From the NCBI GenBank assembly GCA_019639255.1, contig JAHBSF010000011.1, positions 1 through 52,500 of the forward strand: DNA of 52,500 nucleotides, given 5' to 3'. The notes beneath the pieces are model-generated. The model was given only the letters and a program-made list of their open reading frames with translations. It was not told the DNA's origin and did not search any database. This document shows positions 25,671 to 35,635 of this stretch, piece after piece; within the stretch, counting starts at the first letter, position 1; the number at the start of each line of letters is the position of its first letter. This stretch comes from Acidobacteriota bacterium (GTDB taxonomy: Bacteria > Acidobacteriota > Blastocatellia > RBC074). The position numbers were made by a program, and so were the translations under genes.

Positions 25671-28600
25671 ATGCATAGAAACCGTCTCATAGTATCGGCG
25701 CCGGTGACATTGCTGGCGTTAATGTTGCTCAGCCTCACGGCATTGGGGCAGACGCGCGGGAGCCTCGGCGGTCAGGTCAATGACCAGAGCGGAGGAGCAC
25801 TTTCCGGCGCCAGGGTAGTGGCCAAGCACGTGGGCACGGGCGAGGAGTTTTCGGCTACCACGGATTCGCTTGGGGGATTTAACTTCCCTTCAGTTCCGCT
25901 CGGGGGATTTAACATCACGGTAGAGGCCGCGGGCTTCAAGCGCGCCGAGATTCAGGACGTCGTGGTGCAGGTAGGCACGCCCACTGGCGTGCGCATCGGG
26001 CTTGAGGTCGGAGAGGTAAGCGAAGCGGTAGTAATCAGCGCCGAGGCGCAGGAGCTGCTCAACACGACGACCGCGACGCTCACCAACGTCATCAGCACGC
26101 GTCAGGTGCAGGATCTGCCGCTTACGGGCCGCAACCCGCTCGACCTGATCCGGCTTTCGGCCGGAATTTCGGTCACGGGCGACGATGCGCGCAATGCAAG
26201 CGTGGGCGGACTGCGCGGTTCGGCTACGAACGTCACGCAGGACGGCATCAACGCGATGGACAACTTCGTCAAGACGAGTTCGTTTTTCGCCATCAGCGCA
26301 CCGTCGCTCAATTCCACAAGCGAGTTTTCGATTTCCGTAGGCACCATCAGCCCCGATTCGGGACGCGGCGTGGCGCAGGTGCGAATGGTGACCAAGTCGG
26401 GAACCAACGAATTTCACGGCACGTTGTTCTGGCAGCACCGCAACGATGCGCTGAACGCCAACACCTTCTTCAACAACGCTGCGGGCGTCCCGCGCCAGAA
26501 GGTTCGGCAGAACTTCTTTGGCGGCACCATCGGCGGACCGCTGTGGCTGCCCGGCAAGATCTTCGGACCCGCGGCCTACGACGGGCGCAGCAAGAGCTTC
26601 TTCTTCTTCTCGTATGAGGGCTTCCGCGAGCCGTTTTCGGTCACGCGCAACCGCACGGTGCTGACCGAGCAGGCGCGCCAGGGCATTTATCGCTACACGG
26701 GCGCCGACGGATCGCTCCAGTCGCTCAATATCTTCTCGATCGGGAACCGGCAGTCGGCCAACCCGATCATCGCGTCGCTGCTCGGGCCGACTCCGCTTCC
26801 GAACAACACCGAAGTGGGCGACGGTCTGAACACGGCCGGATTCCGCTTCAATGCCAGCGGATCGAGCCCGAACAACAAGTACGTCGGACGCTTCGACCAG
26901 CAACTGCTCGAAAACTCGAAGATCGGCTCGCACAGGCTTGAATTCGTCTACAACTACGCCGAATTCCTGCTCACGCCCGACACCTTCAACGGCCTGGATG
27001 CCCCCTTCCCTGGAGGCGTCAATGCGCTGCAGAGTTCGGAGCGCACGCTGCTTACCGCGGCGATTCATTCGACCTTCGGCGCGCGCATGACGAACGAAGT
27101 GCGCGTAGGCCACCAGCGCGCGCCCGTCGGATTCATTCGCGAATCGAATCCGACCACGCCGTTCATCGCCTTTACGGGAGTCGGCGGCGCAAGCCTCACG
27201 ACGCCGTTCAACACGTTTATGTCGCAGGGCCGCAACACGATGGTGTATCAGTACATCGACAACTTCTCGCTCATTTCGGGCGCCCATACGTGGCGTTTCG
27301 GGGGCGACTTCCAGTCGATTACGGCGGTGACATTCAACGACGCGGGCATCAACCAGCTCATCAACATCGGCACGAACGCGGCGAACCCGGACGGGATCGT
27401 CAATGCACAGTTTCCGAACCTGCCTGCGGGCGCCACGGGACAGGGCATTGCCGATCGCGGCCGCTTCCTTTACCGCACGCTGACGGGGCTGCTCGGCACA
27501 TCCAACGCCACCTTCAACGTGACGAGCCCGACTTCGGGTTTCGTTCCGGGTGCTACGCGCGCGCGTACGTTCAAGCAGCGTATGGTGAGCCTGTATGCGC
27601 AGGATTCGTGGCGCGTGCGCCGCAACTTCACGCTGGGGTACGGTATGCGCTGGGAATTCCAGGGCGTGCCGTTTGAGTCCAAGGGCGTTGCGATTCAGCC
27701 CGTTGGCGGAATTGACGGCGTGTTCGGCGTTTCGGGGCGCAACAACCTGTTCAACCCCGGCGTGCGCACGGGCCCGGCGGCTACCAACATCGACTTTGTA
27801 AACGGGAATACGGGCATCAAGCTCTATGACAACGACTGGAACAACTTCGCTCCGTTTTTGAGCGTAGCCTGGTCTCCGAACTTCGAGAGCGGCCCGTTGC
27901 GCTGGCTGTTCGGCGCCGAGGGCAAGAGCTCGATCCGCGGCGGTTACTCGATTTCCTACCTGCAGGAAGGCTTCACCGTCGTGAGCAACGCTCTCGGCGT
28001 GGGCACAACCAACCCGGGGCTGATCCAGACCGCAGCGAACAACGTGCCCACGGGCGTGCTGACCGGCGCGGGCGTGCCGCTTGTGACGCCGACCTTCGCC
28101 ATTCCGACCACGGATGCGGCGAACTTCGCCATCAACAACAACAACGGCATTTATGCGTTTGATCGGAACCTGCGCCTCCCGTACGTGCAGCAGTGGTCGT
28201 TCGGCATCGGGCGCGAAATCGGGCGCGACACCGCCGTAGAGGTCCGCTACGTGGGCAACCACGCAGTGAAGCTCTTCCGCGGCCTCAACTACAACGAAGT
28301 CAATATCTTCGAGAACGGATTCCTCAACGAGTTCCTGAACGCGCAGAGGAACCTGCAGGTCAACGGCGGAGCAAGTTTTGCGCCGGGCGCGCCGGGCACA
28401 GTGCCGCTTCCGATTCTGAGCACGCTGTTTGCGGGAGTGGCGGCAGGCAACGCATTCGGCAGCGCCGTGTTCATCAACAACCTGACCAACAACAACGTCG
28501 GAACGATGGCATTCACGCTGGCCAACAACCCCGTTTATGCAAACAACCGGCGCAACCTGACCTTCAACGGCCAGCCGTCGCCGAACTTCTTCCTGGCCAA

Positions 28601-29456
28601 CCCGAACGCGAGTTTTGCGCAGGGACTCACCAACGGGTCGTTCTCGAACTACAACTCGCTGCAGGTCGAAGTGCACCGCCGCATGTCGAAGGGACTCTTC
28701 GGCGGCATCAGCTACACCTTCAGCAAGGCGATCACCGACAGCGCCGGCCAGGGCAACTCGCAGAGCACGCTCGAATCCTACCGCACGTTCCGCGACATCC
28801 GTCTGGACCGCTCGCGGTCGTCGTTTGACCAGACGCACCGGTTCGTAGGCAACTACATCTACGAACTGCCGTTCGGTACGGGCAAGAGATGGCTGAACTC
28901 GACCCCGGTGCTGCGCAAGGTGGTCGAGGGCTGGCAGGTGGGCAACATCATCACCTGGCAGACCGGCACGCCGATTTCGGTTTATTCGGGCCGCACGACG
29001 TTCAACCAGGCCAATCCGGGTCTGAATCCCGTGCAGCTTGCCGGAATCAGCTTCGAGGAATACGAGAGAAACGCCGGCGTCTTCAAGACCCCGTCGGGCG
29101 TGTTTTTCGTCAACCCGAACCTCCTGAACGTCACCACCAACGCGCGTGGACAGGCCACGGGCGCTACGATCAAACCGGGCCTTTTCGAATCGCCCGCACC
29201 CGGAACATTCGGCAACTTCCCGCGCAACCAGATGGTGGGCCCCGGCTTCACCCAGTGGGACTTCAGCCTCATCAAGAGGACGAAGATGACCGAAACCGCG
29301 GACGTCGAGTTCAGGACCACCTTCTACAACGCCTTTAACAAGGCCAACTTCATCTTCGGCGACATCACCGCTTTCGATACGGCCAATTTCGGCCGCATCA
29401 CCGGACAGCGCGGCTCGCCGCGCATCATCCACTTCATCCTGCAGATCAACTTCTAG
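25671..29456 (+). CDS. Oar-like TonB-dependent receptor 2
   Basis: ATG 25671, with GGAGG 10 nt upstream, begins a signal peptide (MHRNRLIVSAPVTLLALM); the 24 residues before it in the open frame are non-coding. The product is 1261 residues. It has the carboxypeptidase-regulatory-like domain (GQVNDQSGGALSGARVV), the plug (RQVQDLPLTGRNPLDLI, VTQDGINAMDNF) and a barrel with repeated aromatic-ended strands, ending in ILQINF. It is paralogous to receptors 1 and 3 but has diverged along the barrel, so ligands probably differ. Confidence 0.9.
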   Translation: MHRNRLIVSAPVTLLALMLLSLTALGQTRGSLGGQVNDQSGGALSGARVVAKHVGTGEEFSATTDSLGGFNFPSVPLGGFNITVEAAGFKRAEIQDVVVQVGTPTGVRIGLEVGEVSEAVVISAEAQELLNTTTATLTNVISTRQVQDLPLTGRNPLDLIRLSAGISVTGDDARNASVGGLRGSATNVTQDGINAMDNFVKTSSFFAISAPSLNSTSEFSISVGTISPDSGRGVAQVRMVTKSGTNEFHGTLFWQHRNDALNANTFFNNAAGVPRQKVRQNFFGGTIGGPLWLPGKIFGPAAYDGRSKSFFFFSYEGFREPFSVTRNRTVLTEQARQGIYRYTGADGSLQSLNIFSIGNRQSANPIIASLLGPTPLPNNTEVGDGLNTAGFRFNASGSSPNNKYVGRFDQQLLENSKIGSHRLEFVYNYAEFLLTPDTFNGLDAPFPGGVNALQSSERTLLTAAIHSTFGARMTNEVRVGHQRAPVGFIRESNPTTPFIAFTGVGGASLTTPFNTFMSQGRNTMVYQYIDNFSLISGAHTWRFGGDFQSITAVTFNDAGINQLINIGTNAANPDGIVNAQFPNLPAGATGQGIADRGRFLYRTLTGLLGTSNATFNVTSPTSGFVPGATRARTFKQRMVSLYAQDSWRVRRNFTLGYGMRWEFQGVPFESKGVAIQPVGGIDGVFGVSGRNNLFNPGVRTGPAATNIDFVNGNTGIKLYDNDWNNFAPFLSVAWSPNFESGPLRWLFGAEGKSSIRGGYSISYLQEGFTVVSNALGVGTTNPGLIQTAANNVPTGVLTGAGVPLVTPTFAIPTTDAANFAINNNNGIYAFDRNLRLPYVQQWSFGIGREIGRDTAVEVRYVGNHAVKLFRGLNYNEVNIFENGFLNEFLNAQRNLQVNGGASFAPGAPGTVPLPILSTLFAGVAAGNAFGSAVFINNLTNNNVGTMAFTLANNPVYANNRRNLTFNGQPSPNFFLANPNASFAQGLTNGSFSNYNSLQVEVHRRMSKGLFGGISYTFSKAITDSAGQGNSQSTLESYRTFRDIRLDRSRSSFDQTHRFVGNYIYELPFGTGKRWLNSTPVLRKVVEGWQVGNIITWQTGTPISVYSGRTTFNQANPGLNPVQLAGISFEEYERNAGVFKTPSGVFFVNPNLLNVTTNARGQATGATIKPGLFESPAPGTFGNFPRNQMVGPGFTQWDFSLIKRTKMTETADVEFRTTFYNAFNKANFIFGDITAFDTANFGRITGQRGSPRIIHFILQINF

Positions 29457-29465
29457 GTCTCTGCC

Positions 29466-29568
29466 GGAAGAAGAAAACGGAACAAACTAAAAGAGACGGA
29501 ACATACGGAAAGGCTAATCTCCTTTCCGTATGTTCCGTCTCTTTTAGTTTGTTCCGTTTTCTTCTTCC
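29466..29568. repeat. Palindromic repeat with perfect 48-nt arms
   Basis: Arms 29466-29513 and 29521-29568 are exactly complementary with a 7-nt loop. Both arms carry the copy-specific AAACTAAAAGAGACGG, and the match extends into GGAAGAAGAAAA on the outside, which other copies do not have. Confidence 0.95.
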
Positions 29569-29889
29569 ACTCCTTCCATATCCAGAAAATTAGATTAAAA
29601 ATCCATAATATCCATAAAAATGGATCGCATACACAGAAGTGCAACCATAAGTTCATTAGTATCAATTAAAGTGGATAGCCGACCATACGGGCATAAGTTT
29701 TGCCTTATTTTTGATGTGCAAGAGGCCTCCGGGAAGCGTGAGGTCGTCGCCTTCAGCGGACAGCAAGGCGGAAGCACTCCTTCACCCTCTGTAAAAAGAA
29801 AGCTTGAAACAAGCAATTTGCCCGGATTGGGGCGGCGGATCGTTGCTCTTGAGGCAGCCGCCGTTAATCCTTCAGGAGGACTACTCGAT
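29569..29889 (+). promoter_or_regulatory. Leader of TonB receptor 3
   Basis: About 320 nt. It holds an AT-rich box at 29581-29625 related to that upstream of receptor 2, with an internal inverted repeat ATCCAT/ATGGAT (29610-29625). A GGCGGC/GCCGCC hairpin lies around 29831-29862. AGGAGGA precedes ATG 29890. No gene seen. Confidence 0.4.
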
Positions 29890-32800
29890 ATGAAGTCAAG
29901 TATGCTCAGGATGCTCCTGCTGACCGTAATGGTTTTTGCGGGAACACTGTCGGCGCTGGCGCAGGGGAGCACCGGCTCGATTGTGGGTGCGGTGCAGGAT
30001 CCCACGGGGGCGGTGATCGCCGGCGCCGTTGTGACGGCGAAGAACACGGCGACGGGCGCCGAGTTCAAGACCACATCGACCTCGGGCGGCACCTTCACCA
30101 TTCCGTCGGTAGGCGCCGGCGTATATACGGTGACGATATCGGCGAGCGGATTCAAGCAGTCGGTGGTTCAGGACGTCAAGGTAGACGTGGGAACCCCGTC
30201 GAGCATCAGCATTGCGCTCGAAATCGGCGAACAGTCCGAATCCGTCGTGGTTCAGGGCGGCGCCGACATTCTGCAGACGCAGTCGGCGAACATATCAACT
30301 ACGATCACGGGCCGGCAGATCACCGAACTTCCCTTCGCCTCGCGCGATGCGCTCGATCTGGTGCTGCTGCTCCCCGGCACTACTACGCCGGGACGCCCGC
30401 GCACATCCACGGTCAACGGGTTGCCCAAGGGTTCGCTCAACATCACGATGGACGGCGTAAACGTTCAGGACAACGTGCTGAAGTCCTCGGACGGGTTCTT
30501 TACCTACATCCGCCCGCGCATCGACGCCGTTGACGAGGTGACGCTGTCGACCGCTACGCCGGGCGCCGAAAGCGGCGGCGAGGGTGCGGTGCAGATCAAG
30601 TTCGTCACGCGTTCGGGCTCCAACGAGTTTCACGGCAGCGTATACGAATATCACCGCAACCCCTTCCTGAACGCCAACTACTGGTTCAACAACCGGGATT
30701 CGACTCCGATCAACGAAGTGACGGGTGCGCGCTGCACGGCGGCGAACTTCACTTCCGACTGTCGCGCACCGCGCGACCGCGTGCTGCTCAACCAGTTCGG
30801 CGGGCGCATCGGCGGGCCCATCATCAAGGACAAGCTTCTGTTCTTCATCAACTACGAGGAATACAGGCTGCCTGAGGCCGTAACGCGGCAGCGCACGATC
30901 CTGAGCCCTGAAATGCAGTCGGGCCTGTTCCAGTACGACACGGCGCAGGGCCGCCGTTCGGTCAACATCATTCAGGTAGCGCAGGCCAACGGGCTTCAGA
31001 ACGCTGATCCGACGGTTACGGGGCTTCTTTCCGCAATCCGCTCGGCAAGCGCTTCGGGCGGCGCTATTACGGCGCTTGCCGATCCCAACTACCAGCAGGT
31101 AACCTTCACCAACACGGGCGGACAGGTGCGCAAGTTCCCGACCTTCCGGCTCGACTGGAATCTGACGCAAAAGCACCGCATCGAGAACATATACAACTAT
31201 AACCTGTTCGATTCGACGGTAGATTTCCTCAACGGCGTGGATCCGGCATTCCCCGGCTTCCCGAACAAGGGCAGCCAGGTATCGCATCGTTTCTCGAACG
31301 TGACGGCGCTGCGCTCGACCTTCACCAACCGTCTGGTAAACGAAGCCCGTTTCGGGCTTACGGGCGGCACGGTGCTGTTCTTCCCCGAGGTCAACGCCGG
31401 GCAATTCGCCAATCAGGGCGGCGTGGCGCTTGCTTTAGGTGCGGGCATCTCCAACGGATTTGTGACCCGTTCGACGCAGCGGCGCAACGCCCCCGTATGG
31501 CAGTTCAATGATACGCTGAGCTTCACCAAGTCCTCGCACTCGATGAATTTCGGGTTCAACTTCAGCCAGATCAACTTCTGGAGCGACATTCCCGTAGACG
31601 GCGCGGTGCGCGGCGTCACTTTGGGGATGGCGACGGGCGATCCGGCGCAGGTAATGTTTACCGACGCCAACTTCCCCGGCGCATCTGTTGCCCAGCTCAA
31701 TCAGGCGCGGGCGTTTTATGCGCTGCTGTCGGGCCGCGTAACGGCGATTACGGGCGGTTTGGCGCTGAATGAAAACACCAACAAGTATGAACTGAACGGT
31801 TCGCGCGTACAGCGTGCACGCCAGCGCGAGTTTGGCTTCTTCGCCCAGGATTCGTGGCGCTTCAGACCGAATCTGACCCTCACGGGCGGCATACGCTGGG
31901 AAGTTCAGATGCCGTTCATCTCGCTCAACAACGCATTCTCGCAGACGACCTACGCCGAACTGTTCGGCGTATCGGGCGAGGGCAACATCTTCAGACCGGG
32001 CACGCTTTCGGGCAGGGCGCCGCAGTTTACGCCCTTCCGGGACGGCGATCAGGCGTACAACGTACAGAAGAACGCATTTGCTCCGAGCGTGGGGCTGGCC
32101 TGGACGCCCAATCCCGGCAGCGGAATGCTTGGCAAGCTGCTCGGCGAGGGCGGAAGGACCGTCGTGCGCGCGGGTTATTCGGTCGCCTACAACCGCGAAG
32201 GCATGAACGTCGTGTCGAGCATACTCGGCTCGAACCCGGGCGGAACGCTGCCGGCGAGTCTGAGCGTGACGGCGGGGAACCTGCCGCCGACCGGCATCCT
32301 GCTGCGCAACGGGCTGCCGTCGCCCACGGGACTGCCGACCGAACCCAACTTCCCGATTGCGGCCACGGTGCAGACTTCGGCCAACGCCTTCCTGCCCGAT
32401 CTGCGCACGGGCTACGTCCAGTCGTGGACCTTCGGCATACAGCGCGAAATCGGCCGCGACACAGCCATTGAGGTTCGTTATGTAGGCAACCGGGGCGTCA
32501 AGCTCTGGAGGCAGTACAACATCAACGAAATCAACGTGGTCGAAAACGGGTTCTTCAACGAGTTCAGGCTCGCGCAGCAGAACCTGGCGGCCAATCAGGC
32601 CGCAGGCCGCGGCAACACGTTCCGTTACTTCGGCGCAGGCACCGGCACCGCTCCGCTGCCGATCATCGCCGGACACTTCAACGGGTTGACGGCCGCGCAG
32701 GCGCAGGATGCCGCTCGCTATACATCGACATTCTTCGCCAACACGACGTTCCTGAACCAACTCGATCCGCGCAACCCGTCGCCGACCGGTATGGCCAACA

Positions 32801-33765
32801 CGCTGTTTGCAAATCCGGCGCTGTTTGACGCCAACCGGGCTGCGGCCGGACTGCCTGCGAACATCTTCGTAGTCAATCCGAGCGTCGGCACATCGGGTTC
32901 GTGGCTCGTGGACAACGGCGGGCGCACGAGCTTCGATTCGCTCGTAATCGAGCTTCGACGCAGGCTCTCGCGCGGCCTGCTCGTGCAGGGCAGCTACGCC
33001 TGGGCGAGCGCCTTCACCAACATGTTCGCCTCGAGTTCGGTCGTGGCGAGCCAGTACACGACGTTGCGCGATCCGAGCCTGAACAAGGTCCGTTCGCCCT
33101 TCGGAATCACCCATGCATTCAAGGCGAACTGGATCTATGAACTGCCGTTCGGCAAGAGCCGCTATTTCTTCGGCGGCGCGGGCGGGGTTATGGATCGGGT
33201 CATCGGAGGATGGGCGTTCCACGGTACGACCCGCATACAGACCGGCTCGCCGTTCAGCTTCGGCGCGGTCAATCTGGTAGGGATGACGCGCGAGGATCTG
33301 CAGGATGCAATCGAGATCCGCAAGGATCCGAACCGCATCGTGTATTACCTGCCGGACGACATCATCCTGAACACGCGCCGCGCGTTCAACCCGGGTTCGG
33401 CTCTCGGCACGCCGCAGGGCCGGTACATCGAACCGACCAACGCCAACAACAATGCGCTGGCCTTCGGCGGACAGCGGGGGTTTGCGAACCTCGTGCTTTT
33501 CGGACCGAGCTTTGCCCGCTTTGATCTGTCGGTCGTCAAAACGACCAAGATCACCGAGCGCGTGAATTTCGAGTTCCGGGCCGAGTTCCTGAACGCGTTC
33601 AACCACGTCAACTTCATCGTCGGCAACGCGGCCAACGACGTCAATGCCATCGGCGGATTCAACACCGCTACATTCGGGCAGACGACGCAGGCTTACCGCG
33701 ACCTGTCGACGACCAACGATCCGGGCGGACGACTCATACAATTCGTAGCCCGTATCAACTTCTAA
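29890..33765 (+). CDS. Oar-like TonB-dependent receptor 3
   Basis: ATG 29890, with AGGAGGA 9 nt upstream, gives 1291 residues. The signal peptide is MKSSMLRMLLLTVMVFAGT. A carboxypeptidase-regulatory-like domain follows (GAVQDPTGAVIAGAVVTA, YTVTISASGFKQ), then the plug (RQITELPFASRDALDLV, ITMDGVNVQDN) and a barrel ending FVARINF. The cysteine pair in ARCTAANFTSDCRAP (about residue 280) may form a loop disulfide. It is the third paralogue in the run. The open frame extends about 90 codons upstream, but through leader DNA. Confidence 0.9.
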   Translation: MKSSMLRMLLLTVMVFAGTLSALAQGSTGSIVGAVQDPTGAVIAGAVVTAKNTATGAEFKTTSTSGGTFTIPSVGAGVYTVTISASGFKQSVVQDVKVDVGTPSSISIALEIGEQSESVVVQGGADILQTQSANISTTITGRQITELPFASRDALDLVLLLPGTTTPGRPRTSTVNGLPKGSLNITMDGVNVQDNVLKSSDGFFTYIRPRIDAVDEVTLSTATPGAESGGEGAVQIKFVTRSGSNEFHGSVYEYHRNPFLNANYWFNNRDSTPINEVTGARCTAANFTSDCRAPRDRVLLNQFGGRIGGPIIKDKLLFFINYEEYRLPEAVTRQRTILSPEMQSGLFQYDTAQGRRSVNIIQVAQANGLQNADPTVTGLLSAIRSASASGGAITALADPNYQQVTFTNTGGQVRKFPTFRLDWNLTQKHRIENIYNYNLFDSTVDFLNGVDPAFPGFPNKGSQVSHRFSNVTALRSTFTNRLVNEARFGLTGGTVLFFPEVNAGQFANQGGVALALGAGISNGFVTRSTQRRNAPVWQFNDTLSFTKSSHSMNFGFNFSQINFWSDIPVDGAVRGVTLGMATGDPAQVMFTDANFPGASVAQLNQARAFYALLSGRVTAITGGLALNENTNKYELNGSRVQRARQREFGFFAQDSWRFRPNLTLTGGIRWEVQMPFISLNNAFSQTTYAELFGVSGEGNIFRPGTLSGRAPQFTPFRDGDQAYNVQKNAFAPSVGLAWTPNPGSGMLGKLLGEGGRTVVRAGYSVAYNREGMNVVSSILGSNPGGTLPASLSVTAGNLPPTGILLRNGLPSPTGLPTEPNFPIAATVQTSANAFLPDLRTGYVQSWTFGIQREIGRDTAIEVRYVGNRGVKLWRQYNINEINVVENGFFNEFRLAQQNLAANQAAGRGNTFRYFGAGTGTAPLPIIAGHFNGLTAAQAQDAARYTSTFFANTTFLNQLDPRNPSPTGMANTLFANPALFDANRAAAGLPANIFVVNPSVGTSGSWLVDNGGRTSFDSLVIELRRRLSRGLLVQGSYAWASAFTNMFASSSVVASQYTTLRDPSLNKVRSPFGITHAFKANWIYELPFGKSRYFFGGAGGVMDRVIGGWAFHGTTRIQTGSPFSFGAVNLVGMTREDLQDAIEIRKDPNRIVYYLPDDIILNTRRAFNPGSALGTPQGRYIEPTNANNNALAFGGQRGFANLVLFGPSFARFDLSVVKTTKITERVNFEFRAEFLNAFNHVNFIVGNAANDVNAIGGFNTATFGQTTQAYRDLSTTNDPGGRLIQFVARINF

Positions 33766-33779
33766 TCCTCTTTTTAAGA

Positions 33780-33872
33780 GGAGATAACGGAACGAACGGA
33801 ATGAAACGGAACAAACGGAATTGATGATTCATTCCGTTTGTTCCGTTTCATTCCGTTCGTTCCGTTATCTTT
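33780..33872. repeat. Palindromic repeat with perfect 40-nt arms
   Basis: Arms 33782-33821 and 33831-33870 are exactly complementary around a 9-nt loop. Both arms have the variant GGAACGAACGG where most copies read GGAACAAACG. Confidence 0.95.
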
Positions 33873-33896
33873 TTCCTTATCGGGCCCCGTCGACCG

Positions 33897-35621
33897 ATGA
33901 TTACGCTCGACCGACGCCAATTCCTCTCTGCTCTCTCCTGTTCGCTCGGCGTATACGCCGCCGTGCAGACGCCCTCTACGGGCGCGTGCTGGCTGGATCT
34001 TTGCTCCCCGTTTTTCATCACTGACGCCGATTCGGGCATCGAAAGCCAACTCGTACTCACATCCGATACCTTCGCAGGCATTCGCGGCCACGAAGACGCA
34101 CACAATTCCACCGACTACGAAATTCACCTTTACGACGCCGCAGGCAAACCCGGCGGGAATCCGGCGCTCAGGATCAATGTGCCGGCGATGCGCACCACCG
34201 TAATTTCTGCGCGCGAACTGATTGGCGATCGCAAGACATTTTTCGGCGGCGCACGCATCAGGCTGCGCCCGCAGGGCCGCGAGCGCATGCATGCAAGCGA
34301 CCTGTTCAGTTCCGCTTTTCTGCGCTGGCGCTCCGCTTCTACATTCGACAACGTACACGCCAACCCCGACCCGCTTCAGTGGCAGAATACCGAGAGCTAT
34401 TTCTACTCGATGCCCTTTCCGCCGCTCTCCGATTACCGCTGCCTGTTCAGCCTGTTCAACCCCAATGCAGAACCGAGTGCGGGCGAAATCGTGATGTTCG
34501 ATCCGCACGGCAAACGAATGCTTGCGCTGCCGTATAAACTCGCGCCGCACGCATCCCTGCTGCTCGATCTTAATGCGGGCCGCTTGACCGACGCGCAGCC
34601 GTGGACCGGCGAAAAAGACGGGGCGGCGCGCATATCGTCAGCGGGCCTGATTGCAGCAATCAACGAACGAGGGACGGCGAAGAGTTTCGGATATCTTATG
34701 ATCCGCAAGCCGGATCAATCGCGAGTGAGCGTCGAACATCCGATACATCAGGGCGTAGTTCAATCGAAAACCTCGACGCCCGCCTTCGACGCCGCCGGAC
34801 AGTTCAAGGCCAGAAACGTCCTTTACACGCCGCTTGCATTTCACCGCAAACGCATAGGCGAGTTGACGTTCGAATCGCGGTTTCTGTTCGGCGCCGGATC
34901 GCCCATAGAACCCGTGCAGTGGTTCTATCCGTTTGCGGTGGACGGCGAGGGCCGCGCCGTATGGTCGGGGATGGAGGATAAAAAGCTCGCCGAATGCCTG
35001 CCCCGACAAACCGAACGCGGCGTGATAAAACTCGGCACGGGCGAAAGCTGCGCGCTGGATTTTGATCGACTGTCGCTCGAAGCGGGATTCAGTGGAGGAC
35101 TCGGCGTAGCCGTATCGCCCGATACATCGCACACGATGCTCAAGATCGAAGTGCGAATACCGGAATGGAACGCTTTCGCGTGGACGCATTTCCGCCCCGG
35201 ATTGCGCTCGGCGCGCGCCTATCAGAAACCGGCGCAGCGCGGCGGACTCGCCACGGATTACATAGTTTCCGGAGCGCGCCTCAAAAAACGGCGGGATTCC
35301 GTGCAACTCGACGAGCTGATTGCCGTCATAAATATCGACGATCAGGGTCTGGAAGGGCGCCCCGTCCTTGAACTGTTCGGTCAGAAGGGATTCATAAGGC
35401 GATTGCCGCTCGGCGCGATTGCGCCGTTTGCGTGCCGCCACCTGAGGCTGTCGGATCTGGTTGCGGACGAGGCGGACTACGGTATGATGACGATGCGGCT
35501 CGTGGATGAAAAAGCCACGCTGCTGATGTCAACCGTACATCTGGATTACGAGCGGCGCGATCTGGCGCTCGACCACGGATCGGACCGGTTCTCGACCTAT
35601 ATTGACTACGGATGCGAATAG
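33897..35621 (+). CDS. Tat-exported protein of unknown function
   Basis: This 574-residue protein has a short twin-arginine-type signal (DRRQFLSAL at 5-13, hydrophobic stretch to about 25). I do not recognise a domain. It appears beta-rich with two halves joined near residue 285. The first half holds FFITDADSGIESQLVL and YRCLFSLFNPNAEP, the second VQWFYPFAVDGEGRAVW and EVRIPEWNAFAWTHFR. No obvious catalytic motif or metal site is visible. There is no Shine-Dalgarno before ATG 33897. The next gene begins 14 nt downstream, so the two probably form one transcription unit. Confidence 0.7.
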   Translation: MITLDRRQFLSALSCSLGVYAAVQTPSTGACWLDLCSPFFITDADSGIESQLVLTSDTFAGIRGHEDAHNSTDYEIHLYDAAGKPGGNPALRINVPAMRTTVISARELIGDRKTFFGGARIRLRPQGRERMHASDLFSSAFLRWRSASTFDNVHANPDPLQWQNTESYFYSMPFPPLSDYRCLFSLFNPNAEPSAGEIVMFDPHGKRMLALPYKLAPHASLLLDLNAGRLTDAQPWTGEKDGAARISSAGLIAAINERGTAKSFGYLMIRKPDQSRVSVEHPIHQGVVQSKTSTPAFDAAGQFKARNVLYTPLAFHRKRIGELTFESRFLFGAGSPIEPVQWFYPFAVDGEGRAVWSGMEDKKLAECLPRQTERGVIKLGTGESCALDFDRLSLEAGFSGGLGVAVSPDTSHTMLKIEVRIPEWNAFAWTHFRPGLRSARAYQKPAQRGGLATDYIVSGARLKKRRDSVQLDELIAVINIDDQGLEGRPVLELFGQKGFIRRLPLGAIAPFACRHLRLSDLVADEADYGMMTMRLVDEKATLLMSTVHLDYERRDLALDHGSDRFSTYIDYGCE

Positions 35622-35635
35622 AAACAGGAGATGCC

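Noticed and set aside
25890-29432. 1180-codon minus-strand open frame
   Set aside because: It is antisense to TonB receptor 2, lacks any domain and reflects high GC codon bias.
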